From VXNE01 sp963668365 (GTDB lineage Bacteria; Pseudomonadota; Gammaproteobacteria; Pseudomonadales; Azotimanducaceae): a DNA stretch of 64,000 bases. Position 1 is the stretch's first letter. Each line of letters opens with the position of its first letter. Shown here one piece after another: positions 1 through 8,264 of the stretch. The stretch covers positions 4,216,001 through 4,280,000 of the forward strand of contig OY764266.1 of the NCBI GenBank assembly GCA_963668365.1, in the 5' to 3' direction. The notes below the pieces were generated by a model. It was not told the origin of the DNA. It made no database searches and saw only the letters and a program-made list of their open reading frames with translations. The position numbers and the translations under genes are program-made.

Positions 1-2
1 GT

Positions 3-359
3 GTCAGCTTCCCCGACTTTCCGGGCTGCGTGTCAGTCGGCGACACGGTCGATGACGCAGTTCGCCACGGCAGCGAAGCCCTGGCTTTCCACGTCGAGGG
101 CCTGACCAACGACGGCGAGGCGATTCCGGTGCCCCGGTCGATCGGCGCCATCAAGGCCGACCCGGAACTGGCGGACTGGCGGCGCGACGCCGACTTCGTG
201 CTGATCCCGCTCCTTCTTGACCGCGGTTCCTCACGAAGGGTCAATATCTCGCTCGACCGCGGCCTGCTGGAAGCCATCGACGACGAGGCTAAACAGCGCC
301 GCATGACCCGCTCGGCCTTCCTGGCAACAGCGGCACGCCACGAGATCGAAGCCACGTGA
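3..359 (+). CDS. hicB: HicB-family antitoxin, 5' end outside window
   Basis: The open frame enters from the left edge, so the start codon is missing. The first visible residues (VSFPDFPGCVSVGDT) match the signature of the HicB partial RNase H fold. The last ~45 residues, beginning RRVNISLDRGLLEAID, look like a ribbon-helix-helix DNA-binding segment, the usual HicB C-terminus. HicB antitoxins neutralise the HicA mRNA interferase and repress their own operon. A hicA partner would lie to the left and cannot be seen. A second hicB-like gene occurs at 53089-53409. Confidence 0.8.
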   Translation, partial: VSFPDFPGCVSVGDTVDDAVRHGSEALAFHVEGLTNDGEAIPVPRSIGAIKADPELADWRRDADFVLIPLLLDRGSSRRVNISLDRGLLEAIDDEAKQRRMTRSAFLATAARHEIEAT

Positions 360-446
360 CGCATGGCCGGCAGAAAGGACGAGACTGGGGTTTGAAAGGT
401 TGAGAGACCGCCTTGGACAATGGAGACCTCACTACTGTCGGCGCAG

Positions 447-845
447 TTACTTTGTTGCTGAGCGTTCGGCAGCACTTCCAAAGTAGAGCGTGTGCCCGTC
501 CGGATCCTCGATCACAAACTCGGTGGTGCCCCAGGGGCGGTCGGAAACCCCTTCGATGATCTTCACCCCGGCGTCCTGAACCTGCCGGAAAGCGGCGCCG
601 ATGTCGCGCACGCCAAAATGGATGTGAAGATGCTGTCCGCCCCGAACGAAGTCGATGCCCGGGTCGGGATCGTCCACCAGCTTGAGGTGGATCATCCGGT
701 CGCCACAGCGGACACCAGCGTAGAAGTCCTGGTAGCGAAAGGAGAGCACGAAGCCAAGCTTCCCGGTATAGAAGCGGATCGCGCGTTCGAGGTCCGTGGT
801 GCGGAGTTGGGGTACGAGCGCTTCTAGTTCCATCGCGTCCTCCAT
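447..845 (-). CDS. VOC-family (glyoxalase/bleomycin-resistance/dioxygenase fold) protein
   Basis: A 132-residue protein with a single vicinal-oxygen-chelate module. It has the N-terminal signature LVPQLRTTDLERAIRFYTGKLGF, of which LRTTDLERAIRFY is the core, a central His-rich strand (QHLHIHFGV) and the C-terminal motif FVIEDPDGHTLYFG. Such proteins dimerise to build one metal site and may act on glutathione adducts, bind antibiotics or open rings. The substrate cannot be told from sequence. An alternative start at Met5 is possible. It is followed on the same strand by a 65-bp gap after secB, so it may be read through from the secB operon, but no coupling is visible. Confidence 0.85.
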   Translation of the reverse strand: MEDAMELEALVPQLRTTDLERAIRFYTGKLGFVLSFRYQDFYAGVRCGDRMIHLKLVDDPDPGIDFVRGGQHLHIHFGVRDIGAAFRQVQDAGVKIIEGVSDRPWGTTEFVIEDPDGHTLYFGSAAERSATK

Positions 846-910
846 CGCGTCACTTCCCGACGTGCGTCACTCGCCAGGAGAACCCGCTGGGGACTCCGAG
901 AGCCGTGCGA

Positions 911-1378
911 TCAGTTGACGCTGTCGCCACGCTCCTCGGCCCTGTTGCGTATCGCCTGCTCGTAAAGCGAGGGAAAGTCCACCGGGGCGAGCATGAAGGG
1001 CGGGAATGTGCCTTTGGCCGCCACGTTGTCCACGGCCTCGCGCACGTACGGAAACAGGATGTCGGGGCACGCCACGGCCAGAATCCGTTCAAGCGCGGGA
1101 CCGTCGGCACCCTCGATGAGAAAGACCCCCGCCTGCTGTACCTCGATGATGAGCGCGGGCGAGGTGTCGTCGCCTTGCGGCCTCGCCGAAAGTGTCGCCG
1201 TGAGGACTATTTCGAATCGGGTCGGGGAAATCCGATTCGCCGTGGTATTGATGTCGAGGTGGACGTTCGGCTTCCACTCGCTGGCGAACACCTGCGGTGC
1301 TTTCGGCGACTCGAACGAGAGATCCTTCAGGTAGACCCGCTCGACCTGCACCCGCACCTCAACCTGCGGTTCAGCCAT
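911..1378 (-). CDS. secB: Protein-export chaperone SecB
   Basis: SecB is the cytoplasmic tetrameric chaperone that keeps preproteins unfolded and hands them to SecA. The 155-residue product has the expected family features: VRVQVERVYLKDLSFESPKAP near the N-terminus (YLKDLSFE is the core), then FEIVLTATL, the GVF strand, and CPDILFPYVREAV with FPPFMLAPVDF near the C-terminus. The frame is open further upstream, but the ATG at 1378 is chosen because it aligns with the family start and has an AGGGGA ribosome site a few bases before it. It begins 2 nt after the rhodanese gene ends; this rhodanese-secB neighbourhood is usual in gammaproteobacteria. Confidence 0.95.
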   Translation of the reverse strand: MAEPQVEVRVQVERVYLKDLSFESPKAPQVFASEWKPNVHLDINTTANRISPTRFEIVLTATLSARPQGDDTSPALIIEVQQAGVFLIEGADGPALERILAVACPDILFPYVREAVDNVAAKGTFPPFMLAPVDFPSLYEQAIRNRAEERGDSVN

Positions 1379-1380
1379 CG

Positions 1381-1800
1381 TCAAGATCCCCTTACAACCG
1401 GCAGGTTCTGATTGCGCCACTCCGCGATGCCGCCGCGCAGGCGCGCCACGTTCTCGAAGCCCGCCTTGCGCAGGATCGTCCCTACGGCACCGGAGTGTTG
1501 CCCCATCTTGCAGGCGACGACCACCGGCTTGACCTTGTGCCTCTCCAGCTCGGCAATGCGGCTGGCGATCGCCGAGTGGGGAATGTTCAGGGCATCCACG
1601 ATATGCCCTTCACCGAATTCCCTCTTGTCCCGCACGTCCACCACCACCGCACCCTCGCGATTGATCAGGTCGACGAGCTGCTGCGCGCTGACAGCACGTC
1701 CGCCGCGTTGCACCTCATTCCTGACGAAAAGCCCCATCAAAACCACGAAGAGGCCACTCAGGATGTAGTGATTACCAATAAATTCAAAGAGTTGTTCCAT
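1381..1800 (-). CDS. Membrane-anchored rhodanese-domain protein
   Basis: A 139-residue protein with one N-terminal membrane segment (about residues 10-26, ILSGLFVVLMGLFV) followed by a rhodanese domain. The active-site loop is CKMGQHSG with the catalytic Cys at about residue 98, and the CH2-like motif REFGEGHI is present. Rhodanese domains carry sulfur as a persulfide; the physiological acceptor of this YibN-type family is not firmly known. The gene lies directly upstream of secB and is divergent from gpmI, with 96 bp between the two starts. The grxC gene often found between yibN and secB is absent here. Confidence 0.9.
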   Translation of the reverse strand: MEQLFEFIGNHYILSGLFVVLMGLFVRNEVQRGGRAVSAQQLVDLINREGAVVVDVRDKREFGEGHIVDALNIPHSAIASRIAELERHKVKPVVVACKMGQHSGAVGTILRKAGFENVARLRGGIAEWRNQNLPVVRGS

Positions 1801-1896
1801 CTATTCCTATCCGTGCCGCAAACTCTCGGGGCGCGTGCGGGAAGGCGCAATATTATAGAATAAGCGCACCACCGAAGCCGGTGAGATTAATCGCCG

Positions 1897-3411
1897 ATGC
1901 CAACAACGCTTCTGGTCGTGCTCGACGGCTGGGGCCATAGCGAAGAGGCCCGCCACAACGCCATTCACGCCGCGCGCACGCCCAACTGGGATCGTTGGTG
2001 GCGCAGCGCGCCCCGCACCCTGCTCTCGGCTTCGGGCACCGACGTCGGCCTCCCCGCCGGGCAGATGGGCAACTCCGAGGTCGGACACATGCATCTCGGC
2101 GCAGGCCGCGTCGTTCGCCAGGAACTGTCCCGGCTCTCGCGCGCCATCGATGACGGCAGCTTTCAGAACAATGCGGCCATACGTGCCGCCATCGAAAAGT
2201 CGGCGGGAAGCGCGCTGCATGTGATGGGCCTCGCATCCCCCGGCGGTGTCCACAGCCACGAAGACCACGTTGCCGCCTTGATCCAGCTCGCCGCCGACGC
2301 GGGCGTCACGGTCCATTTGCACGCCTTCCTGGACGGACGCGACACCCCGCCAAGAAGCGCATCAGCGAGTCTCGCGCGGTTCGATGGGCACGTCGCCTCC
2401 CTCTGCGGCCGCTACTACGCGATGGACAGGGACGCCCGCTGGGACCGCACCGAGACCGCCTTCAACATGCTGGTTCAGGGTGCGGCAGAGTACCGATTCG
2501 ACGACGCCGCCTCTGCCCTCGAAGCGGCCTACGCCCGCGGCGAAAGCGACGAATTCGTCAAACCCACCCTGGTCTGCCCCGAAGGCCGGGCGCCCGTCTC
2601 GATCCGCGATGGGGATGTCGTGATGTTCATGAACTTCCGCGCCGACCGGGCCCGACAGCTCACGCGTGCCTTCGTGGACTCCGACTTCGACGGTTTCCCC
2701 CGCTCGCGGGCGCCGGTGCTGGCCGACTTCGTCATGTTGACCCGCTACGCCGACGACATCGACGCTTCGTGCGCCTTCGAGCCCCAGATGACCGGCAACA
2801 CTCTCGGCGAACATCTGGCCAGGCTCGGCAAACGCCAGCTTCGCATCGCGGAGACGGAAAAGTACGCCCACGTGACGTTTTTCTTTTCCGGCGGACGGGA
2901 ACAGCCGTATGCGGGCGAAGACCGCATACTGGTGCCGTCGCCGAAAGTGGCGACCTATGACCTCGAGCCTGAAATGCGCGCGCCCGAGGTCGCTCGCCAC
3001 ATGATCGACGCCATCGATAAGGACAGCTACGACGCCATCATCTGCAACTTCGCCAACGCCGATATGGTCGCCCACACGGGCGTGTTCAACGCCGCCGTCT
3101 CCGCCATCGAGACCCTCGATGAGAGCCTCGGCGCCATCGCGGCCGCGCTCGAAAAGCGCGGCGGACAATGCCTTGTCACTTCGGATCACGGCAACGCCGA
3201 GCGCATGCGCGATGGAGACCAGGCGCATACCGCGCATACGTCGGCACCGGTGCCGTTGCTCTACCTTGGTCCCTCCGCGCTCACGTTCCAGGGTGGCGGC
3301 ACCCTGTGCGACGTCGCGCCGACAATGCTGGCACTGATGGGCCTGCCGCAGCCACGCGAAATGACCGGACGTTCCCTGTTCGCCAGCGAGCAGGCTCGGC
3401 GACGCGCTTGA
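1897..3411 (+). CDS. gpmI: 2,3-bisphosphoglycerate-independent phosphoglycerate mutase
   Basis: GpmI interconverts 3- and 2-phosphoglycerate in glycolysis using two Mn ions and a phosphoserine intermediate. The 504-residue length is typical. Visible hallmarks are TLLVVLDGWGHSEE at the N-terminus (metal Asp), the catalytic serine in MGNSEVGH (about residues 60-67), HAFLDGRDTPP, NFRADRARQL, and the C-terminal metal-binding runs NFANADMVAHTG and SDHGNAE. It is the first gene of a gpmI-envC-ctpA series. The strand switch to the rhodanese gene leaves a short shared promoter region. Confidence 0.97.
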   Translation: MPTTLLVVLDGWGHSEEARHNAIHAARTPNWDRWWRSAPRTLLSASGTDVGLPAGQMGNSEVGHMHLGAGRVVRQELSRLSRAIDDGSFQNNAAIRAAIEKSAGSALHVMGLASPGGVHSHEDHVAALIQLAADAGVTVHLHAFLDGRDTPPRSASASLARFDGHVASLCGRYYAMDRDARWDRTETAFNMLVQGAAEYRFDDAASALEAAYARGESDEFVKPTLVCPEGRAPVSIRDGDVVMFMNFRADRARQLTRAFVDSDFDGFPRSRAPVLADFVMLTRYADDIDASCAFEPQMTGNTLGEHLARLGKRQLRIAETEKYAHVTFFFSGGREQPYAGEDRILVPSPKVATYDLEPEMRAPEVARHMIDAIDKDSYDAIICNFANADMVAHTGVFNAAVSAIETLDESLGAIAAALEKRGGQCLVTSDHGNAERMRDGDQAHTAHTSAPVPLLYLGPSALTFQGGGTLCDVAPTMLALMGLPQPREMTGRSLFASEQARRRA

Positions 3412-3423
3412 CGTGCCGGGGCC

Positions 3424-3762
3424 TAGTGTCGTGTCACGCGCGTTCTGGCGCTTCAGAGTTCGCCATGCGCGTCAATGCAAGGCGTGGTCCGCAGGGAATA
3501 TCTGGCATATTTTCAAGGGCCACAACGCAGTTTGCATGCGAGGGGTTCCCCCTCGCGCACCCCGGCTGAAGGCTCCGGCGTGCATGGCGATCTCCCGAAG
3601 GGCGCGCCCCGGGAGCGCGAGGGGTACCCTCGCATGAAGACTGTGGCCTGTGGCGGTGTTGCGCCCCTTGGAAATGGAGCCGACCATTCCCGGCGGGGAC
3701 GCGCCTTGCCACAGACCCCGTGGGACGCGCTGAAGCGTCATAACTCGCGTGACACGACACTG
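3424..3762. repeat. 339-bp imperfect palindrome, MITE-like, between gpmI and envC
   Basis: The outer arms are inverted repeats: the first 33 bases from 3424 match the reverse complement of the last 33 bases ending at 3762 with four mismatches (core TAGTGTCGTGTCACGCG). Similarity continues inward through both halves, including matching GC-rich hairpins (CGAGGGGTTCCCCCTCG near 3540 and CGAGGGGTACCCTCG near 3620), so the whole piece could fold as one cruciform. It has no credible gene. The tips resemble the ends of the IS630 element at 47189-48378, which suggests a non-autonomous relative of such an element. Confidence 0.75.
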
Positions 3763-3780
3763 GCACCGCGGTTCGGGGGC

Positions 3781-4896
3781 ATGGCCTTCGCCCTCTGCCT
3801 GCTCGCGGCCGGTACCGTTCAGGCCGAGACGGATGCAACAGACGCGGAACAGCGTCTCGACGAGGTCGAGCGCGAACTCGGCGCGCTCAACACTTGGCTT
3901 GAGAACGCCGACAGTCGCCTCTCAACGCTACAGGCGGACATTTCCCGGGCGGATGACGAAGTCGCCGACCTCAATCGGCGCATCCGGGATCTGCACGGGG
4001 AAATCATCGAGGTGCGGCATTCGCTCGCGTCGCTCCGTGACCAGCGCCGCGAAGTAGAAGAGCGTCGCATCGACCAGGCCCGTCGCATAGCGCGCCACGT
4101 GCGTGCGGCGCAGCGGCTCGGCGGAACGGACATCTTCAAGATGCTGCTCAACCGCGAAGACCCGGATACGGTCGACAGGATCGTCCGCTACCACCGCTAC
4201 TTCGTCCGCGCCCGGCTCGACGCCCTCGACGCGTACGCCCGCACCCTGGAAGAGATCGAAGAGATCGGTCAGGCCACGCGCGACCGGGAATCGTTGCTGG
4301 CAGCGCGGGAAGACGAAATGCAACTGCGAACGGCAACGCTCGGGGAACGCCGCCGCGAGCGAGAAACGCTGGTCGAGTCGCTGCGCCGGGAAATGCAGGA
4401 CAAGACGGTGTCCCGCGATCAACTCGTCCGCGACCGCCAACGCCTGCAGGCGCTGCTGGCCGAGATTAGCCAACGGTTGAGCGAAACGCCCGGCGTATCC
4501 TTCGCCACAAGCAAGGGCCGGATGCATTGGCCTGTCGCCGGCCGGGTGCTGCACCATTTCGGCGATCCGCGCGCCGACGGCCGGCTGAAGTGGGAGGGAA
4601 TCTATGTCGCCGCACCCGACGGTACCGAAATCAATGCCATCCACGGCGGCCGGGTCGTCTTCGCAGGTTGGCTACGCGGTTTCGGACTGCTCACCATCAT
4701 TGACCACGGCAACCGCTACATGTCCCTGTATGGCAACGCTGATGTCCTGCTGAAGCAGGCTGGAGACTGGGTCGAAGGCGGCGAAACCATCGCTTCGGCG
4801 GGACGGAGCGGTGGACAGGGGGTCAGCGGCCTGTATTTCGAAGTGCGCGCCGACGGGCATCCAACCAATCCTGCGGCCTGGTTGCGCCGCGAATAA
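3781..4896 (+). CDS. envC: EnvC-like M23-family murein hydrolase activator
   Basis: A 371-residue periplasmic protein. The ATG at 3781 gives a short signal peptide (MAFALCLLAAGTVQA, cleavage after AQA-like site); the frame is open further upstream only because it runs through the 339-bp repeat. Residues about 20-230 are a long, charged coiled coil. The C-terminal ~120 residues form a LytM/peptidase M23 domain (RMHWPVAGRVLHHFGDPR, DHGNRYMSLYGN). The metal ligands of true peptidases are degenerate, for example YGN where active enzymes have YxH, as in EnvC, which activates amidases AmiA/AmiB instead of cutting murein. It follows gpmI and precedes ctpA. Confidence 0.9.
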   Translation: MAFALCLLAAGTVQAETDATDAEQRLDEVERELGALNTWLENADSRLSTLQADISRADDEVADLNRRIRDLHGEIIEVRHSLASLRDQRREVEERRIDQARRIARHVRAAQRLGGTDIFKMLLNREDPDTVDRIVRYHRYFVRARLDALDAYARTLEEIEEIGQATRDRESLLAAREDEMQLRTATLGERRRERETLVESLRREMQDKTVSRDQLVRDRQRLQALLAEISQRLSETPGVSFATSKGRMHWPVAGRVLHHFGDPRADGRLKWEGIYVAAPDGTEINAIHGGRVVFAGWLRGFGLLTIIDHGNRYMSLYGNADVLLKQAGDWVEGGETIASAGRSGGQGVSGLYFEVRADGHPTNPAAWLRRE

Positions 4897-4961
4897 CCGG
4901 ATCACCCTTCTCGCTGATCCTCCCCTGCGCGAAGGCCTGCGGACGGGCTACAATCCCTGCG

Positions 4962-6152
4962 ATGCGGCTTAGATCGTTGACACTGCTGGGCATCATGGCA
5001 AGCATGACCATGGGCGTCGCGTTCGGCATCGTGGCGTTCCAGGAGTTTGTCGGAGAGCTGCGTCCGGCGCGAGACGCATCGTCGCTCGGCATCGTCTTGC
5101 GCCGCGTGCGAGATGCGTACGTGGAACCGATCACCGAAGAGATTCTCACGGAAAACGCCATACGCGGCATCGTCGACGGTCTCGACAAGCACTCTTCGTT
5201 CCTGGATGCCGCAGCGCTTGCCGACCTGCGCGAAGACACCACCGGCAATTTCGGCGGCATAGGCGTCGATATCAGACTCGTGAACGGCTATATCACCATC
5301 GTCAGGCCCCTGGACGACACGCCCGCCGCCGAAGCCGGACTGCGCCCCGGCGACACGCTGATCGAGGTGGATCACAAATCGCTGAAGGGGCGCACCGTCC
5401 GCGAGGCCGCCCAGGATCTGCGGGGCGAACCCGGCACGAAGGTTCACGTGCGGGTGCGGCGCGGTGGCGCGGGGACACCCCTGGACTTCGATCTGGTGCG
5501 TGCGGATATCCGGGTCAACAGCGTGCGCTCCCGGTTGATCGAACCCGGCTACGGCTACGTCAGAATCGCCCAGTTCCAGAACAAGACGCCCCGGGACCTG
5601 CGCGCGGCCGTGCATCGGCTCGCCGAGGAAAGCGAGGGAGGATTGCTTGGCCTGATCATCGACCTTCGCAACAATCCCGGCGGTGTCCTAGGGGCATCGG
5701 TGGATGTCGCCGACGAGTTTCTCGACGAGGGTCTGATCGTCTATACCGAGGGCCGGGACCGAGAAGCCGAGGCGAAGTTCATGGCCGAGGACGGCGACAT
5801 CCTGGACGGCGCCCCCCTCGTGATCCTCATCAACGAGGGTTCTGCCTCCGCCGCGGAAGTCGTCGCCGGCGCGCTCCAGGATCACGGCCGGGCGACCCTT
5901 GTCGGCACGACGAGCTACGGCAAGGGATCGGTGCAGTCGGTGCTCGAGCTGGAGGGCAAGCGGGCGATCAAGCTGACGACCGCGCACTACTACACCCCGA
6001 GCGGCCGTTCGATACAGGCTTCCGGAATCGATCCCGACGTCACCGTGCCTGCTTCGGACACCGACTCGCCCGACGCATACGATGCAATCCTCCTGACCGC
6101 AGCAATCCGCCAGTTGAAGGAGAGCCTTCAGCCGGGGAGCGCGAGGGGGTAA
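4962..6152 (+). CDS. ctpA: S41-family carboxyl-terminal processing peptidase
   Basis: A 396-residue protein with an N-terminal membrane or signal segment (LTLLGIMASMTMGVAFGI), a short N-terminal helical region, a PDZ domain (about residues 90-175, with GGIGVDI and GLRPGDTLIEV) and an S41 protease domain. The catalytic serine is in GSASAAEVVAGAL and the lysine in SYGKGSVQS. These periplasmic proteases trim or degrade proteins from the C-terminus. It starts 66 bp after envC. The last residues (LQPGSARG) and the stop are encoded by the REP-like repeat that begins at about 6124, so the native C-terminus may have been altered. Confidence 0.94.
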   Translation: MRLRSLTLLGIMASMTMGVAFGIVAFQEFVGELRPARDASSLGIVLRRVRDAYVEPITEEILTENAIRGIVDGLDKHSSFLDAAALADLREDTTGNFGGIGVDIRLVNGYITIVRPLDDTPAAEAGLRPGDTLIEVDHKSLKGRTVREAAQDLRGEPGTKVHVRVRRGGAGTPLDFDLVRADIRVNSVRSRLIEPGYGYVRIAQFQNKTPRDLRAAVHRLAEESEGGLLGLIIDLRNNPGGVLGASVDVADEFLDEGLIVYTEGRDREAEAKFMAEDGDILDGAPLVILINEGSASAAEVVAGALQDHGRATLVGTTSYGKGSVQSVLELEGKRAIKLTTAHYYTPSGRSIQASGIDPDVTVPASDTDSPDAYDAILLTAAIRQLKESLQPGSARG

Positions 6153-6197
6153 CCCCTCGCATGAACAGCCCTCAGCCGGGGAGCGCGAGGGGGTGAC
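6124..6197. repeat. REP-like repeat pair at the ctpA 3' end
   Basis: Two head-to-tail copies of a GC-rich unit (CAGCCGGGGAGCGCGAGGGG plus TAACCCCTCGC) lie at about 6128-6161 and 6170-6197; the second copy is cut short. Each carries a hairpin of the form GCGAGGGG...CCCCTCGC. The same unit, inverted, occurs inside the palindromic element at about 3540-3578. The first copy supplies the ctpA stop codon. Such hairpins can act as mRNA 3' stabilisers or attenuators; that role is inferred. Confidence 0.75.
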
Positions 6198-6347
6198 CTG
6201 GCCCCGTCCCAGACTTTGTCCTGGGAGGAAGCCCCGATCCCTAGCCCGCCGATCAAATCGGAGGACCGAACACCCAGGTCCATTCCGGCCGGCACGCCGT
6301 TGGGCATTTGATAGTCTTCGAGTCTCCGAGAGTCCCCGAGCACGCCC

Positions 6348-7487
6348 ATGAACAACAAAGTCTGCTCCATGCTCGACATCGAGTTCCCGCTGTTCGCTTT
6401 CAGCCATTGCCGCGACGTGGTGGCGGCCGTCAGCAACGCCGGCGGATTCGGCGTGCTCGGTTGCGTCGGTCACACCGCGGAGTCCCTCGACATCGAACTG
6501 CGCTGGATTGACGACCACGTCAACGGGAACCCGTACGGCGTCGACCTCCTCGTGCCGACCAGCCTGGACAGCAAGGAGAGCGCCATCTCCGCCGCTGAAA
6601 TCGAGGCGCGGATTCCGCCCGAGCACAAGGCCCACGTCGAGTCGATACTCGCCCAGCACGGCATCGACACGAAGGGGCTCTGGGACCGCGATATCGGCGA
6701 CCACTACGGCGACAACATGCGCGAGATGGGTGCCTCGGTGATCCTCGACGCCGCATTCGCCCACCCGGTCAGGATGGTGGTCAATGCCCTCGGCGTGCCG
6801 CCCGGCTTCATGCTCGACCGGGCGAGGGAAAAAGGAATCGTCGTGGGCGCGCTGGCTGGCGCCAGGGAGCACGCGATCAAGCACGCCGAGGCCGGGGTCG
6901 ACGTCATCATCGTGTCGGGGACGGAGGCAGGAGGGCACTGCGGCGAAGTGTCCACAATGGTGCTGGTCCCCGAGGTGCTGGAAGCACTCAAGCCCTACGG
7001 CGATATTCCCATTCTCGCCGCCGGCGGCATCGTCACCGGCCGGCAGATGGCCGCAGTGATGGCCATGGGCGCGGCCGGCGCCTGGTGCGGCTCCGTCTGG
7101 CTCACCACGGCGGAGGCGGAAACCGCTCCCGTAGTCAAGGAGAAGATGCTGCACGCCAATTCCCGTCAGACCGTGCGTTCGCGCAGCCGGACGGGCAAGT
7201 ACACGCGCCAGCTTCGATCGTCATGGACCGACGCCTGGCATCAGGCCGACAGCCCGGATCCACTGCCCATGCCGCTGCAGGCGCTGGTCAGCGAACCCGC
7301 CCTGAGCCGCGTCTCCCAACTCGCCGAAGGCGGTCACAACGGCGCGAAGCAACTCGCCACCTACTTCGTCGGCCAGGGTGTCGGCTTGATGAACTCGACG
7401 ATATCGGCGCGGCAGGTTGTCTACGAGTTCATGAAAGACTTTGCAAACGCCGCCGAGCGATTGGCCGCAACGCTCGAGGAGGCCTGA
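6348..7487 (+). CDS. Nitronate monooxygenase-like flavoprotein
   Basis: A 379-residue TIM-barrel flavoenzyme of the nitronate monooxygenase/2-nitropropane dioxygenase family. Visible features are the FMN phosphate-binding run ILAAGGIVTGRQMAAVMAMG, the SGTEAGGHCGEVST segment and the GAWCGSVWL strand. These enzymes use FMN and oxygen to oxidise alkyl nitronates; some members have other substrates. The gene is preceded by about 195 bp containing the REP-like repeats and ends 2 bp before the convergent PnuC gene, with almost no room for separate terminators. The start ATG is the first in frame. Confidence 0.88.
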   Translation: MNNKVCSMLDIEFPLFAFSHCRDVVAAVSNAGGFGVLGCVGHTAESLDIELRWIDDHVNGNPYGVDLLVPTSLDSKESAISAAEIEARIPPEHKAHVESILAQHGIDTKGLWDRDIGDHYGDNMREMGASVILDAAFAHPVRMVVNALGVPPGFMLDRAREKGIVVGALAGAREHAIKHAEAGVDVIIVSGTEAGGHCGEVSTMVLVPEVLEALKPYGDIPILAAGGIVTGRQMAAVMAMGAAGAWCGSVWLTTAEAETAPVVKEKMLHANSRQTVRSRSRTGKYTRQLRSSWTDAWHQADSPDPLPMPLQALVSEPALSRVSQLAEGGHNGAKQLATYFVGQGVGLMNSTISARQVVYEFMKDFANAAERLAATLEEA

Positions 7488-7488
7488 T

Positions 7489-8097
7489 CTACTGGCGAGC
7501 GCCGGCCTCGTTCATGGACCGTCGCCAAGTCAGGTAGCCCCAGACCGCCATGCCGATGTAGATCGCATACAGAATCGCGTAGCCCTCCAGTCCCTGCAGC
7601 GAGTAGAGGGCTACCGAGATGATGTTTACGACGAACCAGACGATCCAGTTCTCGATCTTCTTTCGCGCCGTGAGCCACATGGCGGCGAGGCTCATGGCGA
7701 ATACGCCATTGTCCCAGAACGGATAGGCAGCATCTGTCTGCGTAGCAAACCAGGCGCCGAGGCCAGCCGCCACGGCCAGGCACAGCACCACGAGAGTGGC
7801 CAGCACGGACCTGCTCGTGCGGGTCACGGGCAACTCTTCCCGCTGTTCGGTGCCGAACAGCCAGTAGTACCAGCCATACAGATTCAACGGCAGGAAGGCG
7901 ACAACATGCAGCAGCAGGTTGGCGTAGAGTCGCGCCTCCCACAGGACCGTGATGGAAACGATGACGTAGGCCACGCCCAACGGCCACGCCCAAACGTTCT
8001 GGCGAACCAGGAACCAGACGACGACGAGACCCAGCACGGTGCCGATGGGCTCATCGACGAGCAGCCACAGATTCAAGATGTCCGAGAGCAGGTCCAT
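7489..8097 (-). CDS. pnuC: PnuC-family nicotinamide riboside transporter
   Basis: A 202-residue integral membrane protein with about seven hydrophobic segments. The family pattern is visible in VWFLVRQNVWAWPLGVAYV, LLHVVAFLPLNLYGWYYWLFG and NWIVWFVVNIISVALYSLQG, each a Trp/Tyr-rich helix (core NLYGWYYW and WFVVNI). PnuC proteins take up nicotinamide riboside, or related vitamins such as thiamine in PnuT, by facilitated diffusion coupled to phosphorylation. No kinase or riboswitch is seen next to it, so the exact vitamin is uncertain. It is convergent with the nitronate monooxygenase gene. Confidence 0.85.
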   Translation of the reverse strand: MDLLSDILNLWLLVDEPIGTVLGLVVVWFLVRQNVWAWPLGVAYVIVSITVLWEARLYANLLLHVVAFLPLNLYGWYYWLFGTEQREELPVTRTSRSVLATLVVLCLAVAAGLGAWFATQTDAAYPFWDNGVFAMSLAAMWLTARKKIENWIVWFVVNIISVALYSLQGLEGYAILYAIYIGMAVWGYLTWRRSMNEAGARQ

Positions 8098-8163
8098 GGG
8101 GATCAGGTGCGAAAGCGAGCAGCCTTTCAGACTTGCGGCATTAGCAAGTTAGACGGGATGATA

Positions 8164-8181
8164 GCGGCGCTTGGGCGCCGC
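8164..8181. other. Perfect 7-bp stem-loop in the pnuC/serine hydrolase gap
   Basis: GCGGCGC, loop TTGG, GCGCCGC. It lies about 85 bp downstream of the serine hydrolase gene on its strand. No T-run follows in either direction, so it does not qualify as a standard intrinsic terminator; it may pause polymerase or stabilise the transcript end. Confidence 0.4.
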
Positions 8182-8264
8182 GAAAACACGGCACACCAGA
8201 ATGGGCGACGGCTTTCGCGGCGAAAGTGGCTGGCCCGGAGCATACAAGTTCCCTGCCGACGTGC

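Noticed and set aside
3475..3780. N-terminal extension of EnvC
   Set aside because: It translates the palindromic repeat; a signal peptide starts properly at 3781.
5688..7154. 488-codon antisense frame over ctpA and the nitronate monooxygenase
   Set aside because: It spans two well-supported genes and carries no motif.
8164..8181. Intrinsic terminator
   Set aside because: The stem is perfect, but there is no T-run on either side.
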